Assembly (NCBI GenBank): GCA_038380795.1 | Contig: CM076264.1 | Coordinates: 11,658,001-11,722,000, forward strand | DNA: 64,000 nt | Direction of reading: 5' to 3' | Source of the DNA: Pyrocephalus nanus | Taxonomy: Eukaryota; Chordata; Aves; Passeriformes; Tyrannidae | Shown here: one piece after another, positions 23,983 to 37,334 of the stretch | Layout of the letters: every line of letters begins with the position of its first letter | Position numbering within the stretch: position 1 is the first letter of the stretch | Position numbers and translations under genes: made by a program | The notes under the pieces: generated by a model | The model's database searches: none | Told to the model about the DNA's origin: nothing | Seen by the model: only the letters and a program-made list of their open reading frames with translations

Positions 23983-26274
23983 TAGGGTTTTGCTTCCTCA
24001 GAATATAATGCTTACAGGAGGAAAAAAAAATCCTAGTGGTGGTTTGCTAACTTATCTAGGTTCTCAAAATGGTCTGAAAAAGCCTAAGAAACAATTGAAA
24101 TACGGTCTTTGCTATTGCAGTAACTTTTTAAACTTCTGTGTTACTGCAGTGATTTGTGTTTGTGTTTAAAACTGTGACTACCAGTTTACCAAAGCTATTT
24201 CAAAACATTTTGTTTCTTCTTAGTGCATTAGGTAGATGGATCTGGCTAGTGACTCACTCCCTGCTTTTAAGAAAAAGCCTGTGGAAGACAAAGAGAAAAG
24301 AGGAAAGAAAGAGTATTTTTCAGATGTTCTACACACTTTGTGTCTCTCCCTGTGAGGAACAGACTTTTTTTTCCCCATCATGCAGCACCTGTGTAAAACA
24401 ATGTGTTGTCCAGTGATACCTGGTGATCCCTCAGAAAGTGAGAAAATGTAAAACTAACCTTGGCTGCTGTCACGTTCCAAGTAAATGGTATTCTCATACT
24501 GAATATAAACTTAACTCTTGCACTGTTTCTGCTTTTAGGAGTCTGCTTTTAGTACTGACTTTGCTTTAAAGGAGGAACAGGAGTTTGTGCTTTCTCTTCA
24601 GGAGCCAATTCTTTCTCCTCAGATTGTCTCCTTTCAGTTGTTTACTCTACAGACTTGGTTTTATTCCACATTAACAGCATTACAGTGACAAGTTGTGTCT
24701 TTGTAATACAACTCTAGTAAATAAGATAGATGTGTATTTTCTAGTGATTGAAGTGAGTTAATTGGGTAATACCATGAGAGCTGAGAGGGATCTATCCAAA
24801 TGCTAGAGTTGTTACAGTTTGGACTCAGTGCCTTGGCTTTTGTTGTCACTGTTGATATTCTGACCATGTAACCCAGAGCCGATGGCAGCAGGACTTTTTT
24901 CTGGTGACTTTTTAATTTTTTCTTTTTTTTGCCTTCTGAAAAGTTGAGACTTAGTTTGTTACTGCAGCTACTGCTATTTGTCCTGGGCTGCTGAATGTCT
25001 AAAGATGGAAGGAGTTTGTGTTGGAAACAGTAGCCTGTAACCAAAATGATGGAATTCACAGGTGTGGGCAAGAACTCTTTGAAATTGCCATGCTACTGTT
25101 GGACCTGCAGGTGACAGCAAGAATAGTCTTGCATTCAGATGGTATTTCAGAAAAACTCCTTGCATGTGATGCAAAAGGGAATGAACAATGTGTGAAACAG
25201 TTGCTTAAATGCTTTTGCATACATGTTGACCAGTGAAGAGCCATATACACTTTACCAAATGTACAAAATTTGTTCAAATTAGTAATTTTTCGATAACCCA
25301 TTTGTGGAGCTGCTGGTCATGCTGCACAGAACGGGAGAGGTGTTCTAATACCTTATATAGCAAAAGAGCCTTTTGTTTTCCTTCTTCTTATTTACACAGT
25401 TAATCCAACCCATTTTTATCATAATGAGAAATGTTTTCTGTGCTCACTAAAAAGGATCCTTAACTTTGTATGTGGCTTGATTTTTAACTCCTTGACCTAC
25501 TCTTGATTTTATCAAGACCAAGATTGTAACTGGAAAAAAGGAATATGATGCTCTACTGTCACTTGTACATCCTGTAGTAAGCCTCAGCAGCATAGAATCA
25601 TGCAGTGTAATTCTGGTTATTTTGGTCAATTCTTCACCACTTTTAGAGGGCCTCCTCCCCCCTCCCCGAGACTGTTTCCTTCATTTAAATTCTTTGTCTG
25701 CTGTCATTTAGTCTGAGGAAAACAGTCCTCCTTATTAACATGAAACTGAGGTCATTTTGATGTCATTCTCCAGAAGGAATTTAAATTTCTTTCTAACAGG
25801 ACACTACTGTGAAAGCTGACTCTTTAAAATGAACTACTTTATTTGCACTGTAGTTTCAGCTGGGCCTTTAATCGAAGGCAATTCACTTAAGTCTCTGCAT
25901 CAGTTTTAGTTTGTGAAACTTATTATAATTTTTTTCTGAATAGTTGGCAGTGTGATCAATTTCTCTATGACTTAGTATTCTAATAATAATGGTAGTAATG
26001 AGGGGATGATGAATTGAGGCAGCCTCCAAAAGTAGCAATCAGTTTCTTCTGTAAATGACAGTCACAGTACTTAAGTACACCAAGAGCAGTCATAGAGCAA
26101 AAGACACACATCACTAACAGATTAAAATCATAGCACCACATCTTGATGGCATCTTTTGTTTTCTTAATGGAATAAGTGTCATCAGCATCTTATTAGACCA
26201 GTCCTATTCACCCGTTTTTACAAATTGGTAGCAGGAGACTTCTAAGATTCCTTTGTTGGCTCTGAGACTTAGGA

Positions 26275-26450
26275 CAGAGCTAATTAGCAAGCTCCTTCAT
26301 TTGAAGCTTCTTCATTAGAGATAATGCCTAATCATGGTTAATGACAGTATTTATTATAATAGTGGATAGTCTGAAGCTGCATCAAATAGTGATTTGTTAC
26401 TCAATGCTGCTGAATAATTAGCTTGTTCCACTAATCACTCTGACCATGGT
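26275..26450. promoter_or_regulatory. Candidate homeodomain-site-rich intronic element (tentative)
   Basis: Dense TAAT/ATTA cores (CTAATTAGC, CATTAGAGATAATGCCTAAT, GGTTAATG, GAATAATTAGCTTG, CACTAATCAC) in repeat-free sequence. This texture is common in conserved AT-rich noncoding elements. It is inferred from composition only. Confidence 0.25.
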
Positions 26451-29400
26451 TATTTTCTTGCAAGAACATCTTGTATTGGAATACTTCTGTCTGGCTGTCA
26501 TAGGTGCACTTGATATATAACTATATATATGACTTGATCCTTTCTTGGACACATGAGATTCATAGATGGTAGAAACTGTCACCCCCTTTCCCAACTCCTT
26601 CTCAAAGCAATTCAATTGTTTAATGTTTTCTGAACCATGCCAGGAAATAGGACAGTTCTTAGAGTTCAGTTATTCTATCTTGCAGGATGTGTAAAGCTGA
26701 GGCAACATTTTCTTCTTTATTTTCTTTACAGACAATGCAGGTCAACTCCAAGCAGGACTTGTGCGACTCTGTAATGGCAAAACTTTACTGTGCAGAATTT
26801 TTGCCATACACGCCCAGTCATTACTAGTGTTTTGTGTAGCTTACACAATTATCTTGTGTAGATAAAATGAATTACTTTTTATAAGTATAATTTAATATGC
26901 ATTTACACAATATGTTTTAGCTTAGATGACCCTTAATCACTTGTGATTCAACTTCTTGGATGAGCAAATTTGACAGTACTTATTTTATGGAAAACACAGA
27001 AATGAAACTTTAAAATTAGTGTATGTTAGCACAACTGCCTCATTCAGACAACTGTGTGTCATATTGAGCAACGCTGGGAGGACAGTTGATTGCAGGAAGT
27101 CTAAAAATACTTGGTGTAAGTTCATTGCCTCATGCACACTTGAAGTGGCTGGAAGCTCAAATGTATGCTTGTTAATGTCCCACAGCTTGCAATTCCAGGG
27201 TTTGGAACAGAGAGCCTCTATAGAAAAAGTAGTGAAACACTGAAATTGTGTTTAGGATAATGTGTTTAGGCAGTCAGCTGTCTCATCCTGCGCAGAGTTA
27301 GTGCAGTTTCTCCTTCCCCTGTTAAACATCTGGGATTTTGATAATCTTCTAGATCACCTCAGAAAAACAACAGGACGTTACACTTGCAGGAAATCAATTG
27401 TTGTTCTCCCTGTCCTCTCAAAATACATGTCTGCAACTGTGTGTGCACCCATGCACAGCTGTTGGGACATTCTTGAAGGATGAGCAAGAGTTGTTTTCTT
27501 TATCATCTTAAGAGGTACCTCTGATCAAGTATAAACAAATAAAACAAGCTTTCCCTTTCAAGTTGGAATCCTGAAGACAAAGTGCCAAAGATACAGCCGT
27601 ATCCAGTCTGGACAGCCATCCTTCCTCGGAAAACTGTGGCCACAGAGCTGGCCCTGTGTTGGCAGAGCTTTGCACAAAAGCTGCTAGATAATGTTGCTCC
27701 AATTCATCAGGTCTTGGGGCTGAGTAATCAGTTTTCCCTCTTTTTGCAGGTCTCTTTCTTCCATGATACTTTGCACCTGGAACAGCTTACCCAATCCATG
27801 TGTCTTGTCTCTGGTTTCATGCGTGCACTTTAGTGCTTCCCCCTCTTCCACAAAACCCTCTGTACTTCATGAAATACTTCAAGCGTGCTTTTAATCAAGT
27901 AAAATTAATGAGACTGTTCTGTTTTGCTTTTTGACCATAAATTTGTACCATAAAATCTTATGTAGTTTCAATTCATATGTTAACGAATGACTACTTGGTA
28001 GTCTTGGAACAATGGTTGAAATCACTGTCTTACCAAATGATGGTAATTTATAATTGTAAAATCATGTTGTTTCTGGTGTACGCATACCATATCTCTGTAT
28101 GTAATAATGTAGAACAGAAATTAGGGGCAGCAGGCAGAGTCCAAAAAGAGATGTTATCATTTTTTTTTCAGACCTGAATCTGCACTACAGAGATTAGAAG
28201 ATATCGCAGGTTGGTTGTTAGCAACGTCTTAGGTCTAGAGCTCATTCTGCTCGAGCTCTGCTGCCTCTGAAGACTTGTCTAGGCCAGCTTTTTATTTTGA
28301 CTATTAGTAAGACAACGCCCCGGAGCTTGTTACTCCTCAGATGGTCTGTCCCCTGGTAATGGTTGTTCACTGCTTGGCTGTCTGAGAGCGCTGATAGGGG
28401 ATAATATCAGTAGAAGTGATCGGGCTTCCCTGCTCTGAGCTGTTGGGATACAGTGTGTTTATCAGCCCCTGTATGAATGTATGTGTGTATCTCGTCTGGT
28501 GCTGCTCAGGTAGGTTTTTCAGTGTACTAGACAGGAACTGCAAGGGCAGGCTGAGATATGCCTGTCTACAGACGTGGTCTTGGCGGTGCCGTGGAGCGTA
28601 TATGTTGAGGTTTGTGGTTCTGAGCTGCATCCATTGTAAATCCTGTAGGTGAGCTTTGAAAGCATGCTGGCCTAAGGAGCACCTGCACTTTCCCAGGACA
28701 GACTCTTTTAAATATGCAAAATTACAAAAACACCCAAACAACCCCAATCCCATACGTAATGTGGTCAAATGTCCACCTCCAGAAGCATTTTCTCATCTTT
28801 AAAGTTTTCTGTGGGTGTAAGTTCCAGCACAGCTTCACACTCTGCTTCATCATAGTGGAGTCAGAAAGAAATTACTGTCAGGTGGGAAGATATTTCTTAA
28901 AACATGCTTTCAACATTTGTGCCTATTGCAATGCCCTGGTTAGAAGTGTGGAGCAATCTGTACATTCTGACCAACGAGAAATGTGTCAGAAATAGCATGT
29001 TTTTATGACCCAAAATGACTTGTCAGGCATCAAGCATTATTGTGGTCTCGCATACCAAGCTCGAGATAATAATTTCCTAATATATGGCAGTAATTGGAAA
29101 ATTCTTTTTAATTATTTTTATAACTTCAGTTTGCAAATCTCCATTTCCCACTTGTCCTGTGCTACAAATCAGTTTCTTCCTGTATTTCACTCTTTTTCAT
29201 TCACTGTTTTCTTGCGTGTTTGTGCAATTTTAATATGCCTGTCTTGCACTAGAAGTATTTCAGGACCTAGGAGGTCAATGAAAATATGCAAATTCAGGAA
29301 TTGCATGAATCTATTACTTCAAAAAGAAGGCTATTTCTTAATTTAGTCTCAGTCTTTTCTGAATGACAGGTCACCTGCATGAGTGAATTCTTACCTACTG

Positions 29401-31027
29401 GTCTTCCCCATCCCTCCTCCCCATTCAACACCCTCCAGAAAAATGTGCAGAAAGGTGAATAGCGACTTGATATGTTCAATAAACTTCTGGGGTTTTTTTC
29501 TAGGGCAACATATTTTTCTTCTTCTTCTTTTATCCTCTGAGCAGTCCTGGTGATTCACCGGTGTTTCATCAATATGAGCAAGTAGCTGGGTATCTCTGTG
29601 ATGCTCAGACTGGGTCTAGTCAGCAATACAGTGTGTTTACTGCTGTGCCTTTCTGCTGTGAATAACAAAAATGGTTGTGGGAGAATAATGGTACCACTGA
29701 TAAATGAGTGACAGAAAGCCAATAAAGTCTGAGCTCTGCTATTAGAAATTCTCTGATCCTAATGCAGCTTCCCTGGGCTTTATGTGACTCTCCCACCTGG
29801 GCTTAGAGTTACTTTAATCTAAATGATAATTTTACAGAACATCAAACAGAGGCATTAAACAAACTTCATATAATGTTGATCTCCTTTTGGTATTTTTTCC
29901 ACACAGAGAGTGCAACTCACATGTTTTTTGACTTTTCATTTAATTAGCATTTTGGATCCGTATGGAAACTAACGTAATAACATCAGGAATCTTAATATGG
30001 ATAGACCAACCAATGAATTTCAAAGTTTTAGGTTGCCTAACATCTCCCATTATAGTATTGTCTTAGTTAAATCATGTTTTAACTGGTTATGCTAATGACT
30101 TTTTGTTCTGGATATCTGTCATAAGCTGACTGTGTGTGAGAAAAGCAGTGAAATTGAGATAATTATTGGTTTGTTTAGGGAAGATGTCCTTCCTTGTCCT
30201 CTACCTCTGTTAAACAGTTTCAGTAGCAAGGCTAAAAGACCCTGGAAAGCATTGTGGTACTTTTCAACAGGAACTTTTTGTGGGGAGTGGGAAGGAAAAT
30301 CTTGGTCTCACAAGGCTGTTAGCAGACTTTGGGAAGATCATTCAAATTTAGAAACAATAGAAAGTTCCTGGATGGGACAGAATTAAATATTTAAGTCTAT
30401 TAACAGCACAGCAGTTTAAAGACAGATGCTTTTGCATTGCAAATATCCTATGCTTACACAGACTAACTAAGGATTGCCCTTTTTAGGTATATTTCAGTTT
30501 TATGCCTGTGGCAGAATAATAATGCTGCATTTAATGTCAATATGTGATACTTGAGATGAAGTAAAACATTATTAGAGGTCTATTTTTTTTCCTACTTGTT
30601 TCTTTTGCGGCAAAGTCAAATACATTCTCCCTCCACTCCTTTGCCTTCTCTACTTTTTATCACCTCAGTTATTTTGATGGAATAGTCGAAGACGCATTGC
30701 TGATTTGTATCCTAAGTTTTGATTTTTGTGCATTTTTTAAAATATATTAACAATTTAACCTCTAAATGGGAAGAGGTCAGGTTGTGTAGCAGCTTGTCTA
30801 CCTGTCATGCTGGTTTAGTTGTGTTCCTGGTTTGGGGTGTCTCACAGACCATTCAGAATGGCTCTGTAAATAGTAAGGGATTTTATTTTGATGGTGTTCC
30901 AAATGGGAAAGAATTTGAAGGTCTTTGATTATGCAGACTGTCCTTTGGCTTGTGAAATTGTGGTAAAAATAAAACTTCAGAACAGTCAACAAATAAAATG
31001 CTTGACAGTTGCTTGAATATTGATATA

Positions 31028-31738
31028 GTCACAGAATCAACGAGAGCAGAAGGGACCTCTGGAGATGGACTCCAACTCCCTTGCTCAGAGCAGTGCCAAG
31101 TTGCTCAGGACCATGTCCAGATGGGTTTTGAGCACCTCCAAGGATGGAAACCTCTCTGGACAACCTGCTCCTGTGTTCAGTCAACCTCACAGTAAAAAGG
31201 CTTTCCTTAAGTTTAAATGGAATTTCTTGCGTTTCAATTTGTGCCCATTGTGTCTTGACCTCTTACTGGGCACAACTGAGAAGAGTCAGACTCCACTGTC
31301 TTTACTCCCACCCTCCAGGTATTTATATACATGGATCAGATCCTTTTTATTCTCTAGGCTAAACAGTCTAGCTCTCTCAGCCTCTCATATTAAAGATGCT
31401 TCAGTCCCTTAATTATGTCTCCAGACTTTCCCTGGACCTTCTCCAGCACTTGCAAGGCTCACTTGAGCCCAGAACTAGATGCAGAGCTCCAGATGTGTCT
31501 TACCAGACTAAGCAGAACAGAAGGTTTGACTCTGACATGCTGGCAAAGCCCATATTTCACTGGGATTGTCTACGAGGATGTCATGAGAGACAGTGCTGAA
31601 AGCCTTCCTGAAGTCAAGATATTTAAAATTAACTGCTCCTAAGCCAGTCATTTCATCAGGTTGTCCAGGCATGATTTCACTTGGATGAATCCGTGCTGAC
31701 TATTCTTGATCATAGTCTTGTCCTTCATTTGTTTGGAA
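31028..31738 (-). mobile_element. CR1 LINE fragment
   Basis: On the + strand this is the reverse complement of a CR1 3' region. It contains the CACAGAATCAACGAGAGCAG terminal block, GGGACCTCTGGAGATG, GGTTTTGAGCACCTCCAAGG, GAGCCCAGAACTAGATGCAG and a block near 31680 (TTCACTTGGATGAATCCGTG). About 700 bp survive, with many point changes, so it is an older copy. The 5' limit is approximate. Several plus-strand ORFs here are antisense LINE frames. Confidence 0.92.
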
Positions 31739-32322
31739 GTTTGAGAAATCAAAAATGTTAATTCAGTATAAAAGTAATCAAGTCTGGGTGAGAGAACCAT
31801 GCATGACCCAGTGTTATACTGTGTATTCTGAATGGCAATTAATTTGGGATAACAAGGGCAAAAGCCTTTTTTTCCCTGAGATTGCCGTGCTGGTTTTCCT
31901 GTTTTGCATTTCTATTTTAAGTGAATGTTCTGGCAGTGGATTGAGATGCTTTCAAAAGAGTTTGGGATACTTGGCCCAGCCAAATGGGCTGCTACTCAGC
32001 AGCAGGGTTGTAAGGGCCTAAAGCTGCTTCATGTTAATTGTGTGTGTGTGTTGGCTTTTCACTTTTCTTTTTTTTTATTTTTTTTTTTTGTGTGTGATTC
32101 TTTCCTTTTACAGGTTGTGTCAAGTTTTAAACAGCTCTGTATTTTTTCAGCCTAAATGCGACAAGATTATAGTCTTATGGCACTCATCTGGTCTACTTTA
32201 TTTAATTTCCCCTCCCTTTCTTTCACATTACTGAAAGCAGCTAATGGTAAAAAGATACAGTAGAGAAGATTGGGGAAACCTGTGTTTTAGTTCCCAGTCA
32301 AGTCTAGATACATGTAGACATT

Positions 32323-32340
32323 TAAAAAAAAAAAAAAAAA
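32323..32340. repeat. Poly-A run
   Basis: Eighteen consecutive A. No LINE or SINE body is recognisable upstream. Confidence 0.95.
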
Positions 32341-33164
32341 GTATTGTTTACCATGTCTTAATTTCTTTCACTGAATGAAGATATGTTGAAATTCAGGCAG
32401 CACTGTTGTCAAATGTTTGGGAAGAGTTTAGGAGTTAAAGCCAATGTGATGAGGTAGTGCTGATGAATAGGGATGTCTTAGATTTTTGCCCATGATTCTT
32501 GCACTTCTTTGGGCAAGCTGCTTAATCTTTCTTATATAAAAAGCTGTACTAGAAGGGCTTGTTCTGCTTGGTTTTTGAGCTGTGAAGTGGGCCTGGTTTT
32601 TATATGTGTGTACAACAGCTGGATCCTGGTCTTGCCTTGGGATACATCAGAACTCAGAGTTGCTTTTTCCCCTTGCAACCAAAAAATGCAATGGAGGCTA
32701 AGCTTTGTTTTAATATTTAGATTTTTTCTTATTGTCCTTGTGTGTCAAGTAGAACAAATTTTATTGTTTTCTGTTACTTTGAGGTGAGATGCTCCGGGCT
32801 TTGGTAAATGAATGGCATTAATTACTATACCATTTTTATACTGGTAACAGTAAAATGGGCAGTGCTTCATGAGCTCTATTTGGTGGTAACTGGGGAAGCT
32901 TGTGTATCAGAAGAGGCAGCTACTGGTGTTCTGTGAAGCTTTATGATTTTTCCAAAGTGAAATTTATTAAATGTAAACAAGTAAATTGTTATATGTGAAC
33001 TTCACATTCTCCATAGGAGAGCTATGATTTAGCACAGAACGCATGCAAAATTTAAAAATGGAACATTCCTTTATAACCTGCTGGATAGAAGAGACACTAA
33101 TTTCAGGATTGGAGCTGGCTGTGCTTTCTGTTCACAATTCTCTTTCATCCCGTGAGGTAGAAAC

Positions 33165-33355
33165 TCTCGCTGGCTTTGGTTTGTGTGCGTGGCAGTGCCC
33201 CGGCTGCAGGAGTGATAGCAGAGTAAGGCGATTAGCGTGATTGATACCGCGTGTCAGGGGACTGCCTTAATGGGCTGCCGTTGAGACTGCACTGGGAAAC
33301 CACACACGGATGAGGTAATCTCATTAGATGATTAAAACCTTCACTGAGTCTACCA
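33165..33355. promoter_or_regulatory. Candidate conserved intronic element (tentative)
   Basis: Locally enriched in CpG (CTCGC, GGCGATTAGCGTG, ACCGCGTG, GCCGTTG, ACGGATG) and in homeodomain-like or GATA-like cores (GATTAG, TTAGATGATTAAAA). It is free of repeats. The combination resembles vertebrate developmental enhancers, but only alignment can show conservation. Confidence 0.3.
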
Positions 33356-34401
33356 GATTGCAGAGCTTTCAGTTGTATTGCTGCTGAGGACTGATGCTAA
33401 GTAAGTGTAGTGCTGTCCTCGGAGTGATGCTGAAAGGGAGAGCTTGCTGGGTTATTCTCCTGGATAACGGTCGTGGCAGCTGGAGGCTGATGAAGGATGT
33501 TCCATCTTTCCGTGTTTTAAAGTAAGATTCTGCATGATGATGTCATTTTATCTTGGAGTCAGTGTCAGGCTTGTGCTAGCTTAGTTTTATCATGCATTGC
33601 TGTTCTCTGTGAAACTGCAGTTATTAGTGTTGAGAGGACATACTTCTGCTTCGTGTAACTTCCTATGGAATATCACAATGTACATGTCACAGCTCTGTTT
33701 TTTATAAAGTACCTATGTTTCTTCTGCAGGTCAGCTTTGTCTTGACCTGTGATGAGGTGAAGTGTGTCACTTCTTACCCCCTTGCCTGCCTGTTTACAAG
33801 TAGTGTGACAGGCAGCACATGCTCATACCAGATCTGGTGGTGCACAGAAATCCTATCTGACTTCTTCACACCTGCTTGTTTTAAAGGAGGTCATTGAAAA
33901 CAGTGAATTTTAAATGAAAAGTGGTATATTTGACTAGTCCTATACTTGAGCTTTGCTTTTGCTGGCAAGCTACAAATATTTCTAAATCTGGATCTCCAGC
34001 ATTACTGTATGTATAAAGCAAGGCTTGACTAGAAAAGAATTTTGGAAGGTCAAGACTGCTATTCTGAGACTGCTAGTGGCTACTGTTGCTGTATTGTCAG
34101 ATTTTTCTGTATTAAAAAATAGCCCAGTTAATCTGTTAGTAGGTTAGGGACCAACAGAAGAAACATTTGTAACTTCCATTGTCTGTTTTTAGCAGTTTGT
34201 CCATATCTTTTGCTTAGAGAAAGTACTGAATGATATTAATAAGCACATCCACTGAGATGAAAGCTCCGATACTCTATTGTTTTGGCAGGGGAACCCCAAC
34301 AATATCTTCTGAATTCTGTTGTCAAATGTGATTCTATTTGTTTAGCAGTTCTGCAAGGAAGTGAACTTTGTCTGAGAGCTATTTTGGATCTGGTGTCAGG
34401 G

Positions 34402-34443
34402 AAAAAAAAAAAAGCCAACCCAAAAACCCACAACAACAACAAC
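34402..34443. repeat. A-rich tract with (CAA)n
   Basis: Twelve A, then GCCAACCCAAAAACCC and (ACA/CAA)n. Same texture as the tract at 23.9 kb. Confidence 0.93.
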
Positions 34444-36037
34444 CTGTTCCAGTATGTGAGGAAATGGGGAAATATGCACACTGTGAGGAGAATGTTCTTT
34501 CATGTGTATTTGACAAAAAAATAAAATCACAAACTTGTACAAGTTACTAACAGGTTCTAAACACCAGCATCGAGTGAAATGTGATCCACAGAGCAGATAC
34601 ACACCAAGTTTTCAAGTTCAGTTTTATCAGTTTAATAAAAATGGCATAGCTTGATGATAGGAGAGATCATCTCAAATGATTGATTTTAATATCTAGGGTT
34701 ATACTGGATATCTGTGATACCCAAATAAGAGGCAGACCAATAATTTATATGCAAAATCAAGTAAATTTTCATCAAATACTAAATGCTTAAGAAAATAAAT
34801 GAACTGACGGGCTTTATTGCATTTTTTTTTAGATATTAAACTGTTCACAAAGTGTTATTTTGTGTAGTTATCTTTCTGTATCATAGACTGAATATTACAA
34901 TATCTGGTTTGTATAGTTATGAAAATATTTTCCATTGACTGAGTTGAATTACCTCAAGATCTCCTTTTCGGAGACCTTGCTCAAGTCCTGATGCTTCTTG
35001 GGATGCTTGAGGGTACTCCGTTAATGGCACTACTACTCAGTTACCTTTTACTTTAAGGGCAAAGCCAGGCCTTGTTCTGCAGCTGTATTTTGCCAGTGAA
35101 GGACCTGTTCCCCTGAATAGAATATAAAATTATGGAGTATTTCCAGTGAAACAAGGCAAGTGTTTTGATTATGAGAATAGAAACCTCCTTTGTTGGTATG
35201 ACTGCAACCCAGCTTACTCTTTCCAGAGTGTCTGCCGTGAACAAAGGAGAGCAAATCATAAATGAGAGATCTTACAAGGCCCTTTTCAAAGGGGATGAGT
35301 TACTGACTTGACTTCTTGGTGCAGCTTTCTTCTTTCTGCATGTTGGGTCTGCTTAGAAAGTGAACTCTCAGGGATGATACCCCAGCCTTGTTGGCTCTTG
35401 GAACAGATAAGTGACTTCAGGTTCATCAGGAAAAAATGTAAGCTAAGGGAGATTAATCCACGATCGTATTTGTTACTCTGCCTTTCTTATTTAAGAAGTT
35501 ACAACTCTTTTTCTGCTTGCATTGGCTGGTTGTGATAGCTGAAAAATCCATAATCTCTCTTGGTCCAGGTATACTTATTTGAACTCAGTATCTGCAAACT
35601 GAGTGCCCTGGCAAACAACTGTAAATAACCTGTCTTCAAACGCCTCTTCTGATTGGAATGAGGAAAAAAATATTCTAATGTAATTTTTCGGAGAAATGGA
35701 AACTTGGAGTCAAATTCCTGAGCTGTTGCAGAAGAGAGGGGGGTAAGGCTGAGCCCTCCTCATGAGAGATGAAGTGGAGGTTACCCAGAAAGTGCGTTTT
35801 GTCCTTATTCTTTGTTCTTAAAGATAACAAATGAGACGTTGTTTTGCTACTAACTAAAATTTTGCTGGTCCTTTGTGCTTTGAGAACCAATTTTCCTTTC
35901 ACTGTAAGAAATCTATATCCAGTGTTTCTTTGTTTCTTTTGCCTTGCGTTAAGCAACCTCATGGAAACTGCTCGATGTGTCTGGCTGTATGAAATGTTCA
36001 GGAGTTATTTTGCTGAGTATGAACCAACTCCTGAGCC

Positions 36038-36053
36038 TTTTTTTTTTTTTTTT
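36038..36053. repeat. Poly-T run
   Basis: Sixteen consecutive T in otherwise unique sequence. Confidence 0.95.
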
Positions 36054-37315
36054 AAGAAACTTTCCACACTTCTTAAAATAGCGTGTTCACAACATATTTT
36101 GCTCCACTGTTCTGTGCTGTTTTCTTCCTTCCCACCCCCTGCTCCCTCTCCATAACAGCCTGGTGGGTGAACCCGAGCAGCAGCTCGTGTTCTACCTCTT
36201 CCCTGTTTCTTTTGTAATATGTTTGCTGAGCTGGCTGGCCTCCAAAAGTGCATAAGTGTGTTTATACATCCAGCCTAACAATAGTATCATAACACCAATT
36301 TGTTTAACCTGGGCTGGAAATAACAATCTAAATATTGTGAATCAAAGAGAAAGCAGTCATTTGTATATGCTTCTCTACCCTGTCAGCTCACTTCTGCTGT
36401 GTGGGATAAAATCACTGAAACTTCTCCTTACGTTCTGTGGGAATTTTGTCAGTTCTGTTGGTATGATGTGGTACCTCTTTCATATGCTAAGGGAAGTTCA
36501 GCTGGAGCTTCTCCCCCAAGCTGCATCGCATGCTGTCATTGTCTTGCTCAGGCAGAAGGTGTTTACTTTGTGTGCCTAGTTCAAGACACACACACAGCAG
36601 TGCAGAAAATCATCCATCCCCGCCGCTGTGGGGAGGGCATTCATAGTAGAGTAAACCATTAAATTGTCAGCCATTAAACTGTGCTTTTATTACAGTATTT
36701 GAGCAGAGTTATGAGAGGTACAAAGCACACAATAAATACTGGTTATGCTTATTTAGGAGTCACAAAGTGACTGGCAAATTGATGGATCAGCATATTTTGA
36801 TTAAGGTGCCAAGACGTTAATATATGTTCTTTTTGTATTTATTGTTACTTTGATTCAGTGACTTTGATCACCAAAGCAACTTTCCTCTGGATTGGAATGA
36901 TTTGGACTGTGTCCCTCAGTAGCTGATGGGAGCAGTCCTAGCAGTGTTTATACTCCAATCATGCAGTAGCTTCAGTGGAGTGGCACCTGCCTGGCCGGGA
37001 GCTGGAGCTGCCTCCAGCAGCACCAGTGACGTGACATTAGGGATGTCCTGCCCATGCAGTTGGTGACAGTGAAGATACAGGCATTCCACATCAGTGGTTT
37101 CCCAAAACGATGGTTTGACATTGTTAGTGCTGGTTTTAGTTCTTCTCTCGTGATTCAAGTTGGGAGTAAGCAGCTTCAGCTTTGTGGATTTGTGGAAGGA
37201 AGAGGCTTTCAGCTGAGGCAAAACCAACGTGTTCAAATGTGAAGGTCAGCTGAGTGTTGCTTAGAATAGCTATTTAATTTCTGTTTCTCGGTATTTTCGT
37301 TAGCCTTTCAGGTCT

Positions 37316-37334
37316 GGGAGGGAGGGACGATGGG
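37316..37334 (+). other. G-quadruplex motif on the sense strand
   Basis: GGGAGGGAGGGACGATGGG: four G3 runs with loops of 1, 1 and 5 bases. Confidence 0.75.

Larger units (their letters stand above)
20519..31027. other. Intron 1 segment between solo LTR and third CR1, no gene seen
   Basis: Unique AT-rich DNA with a GC-richer patch at 22.72-23.16 kb, the (CTGT)n and the (CAA)n tract at 23.9 kb. Several pyrimidine-AG acceptors occur (for example TTTCTTTACAG ending 26731), but none is followed by a coding frame with a good donor. Confidence 0.7.

Noticed and set aside
26721..26830. Strong acceptor TTTCTTTACAG followed by non-repeat sequence, possible cryptic exon
   Set aside because: No consensus donor within about 150 bp and no sustained coding frame.
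33715..33897. Possible microexon after TTCTTCTGCAG with donor GAG|GTGAAG
   Set aside because: The exon would be under 30 bases and nothing known in GAB1 matches it.
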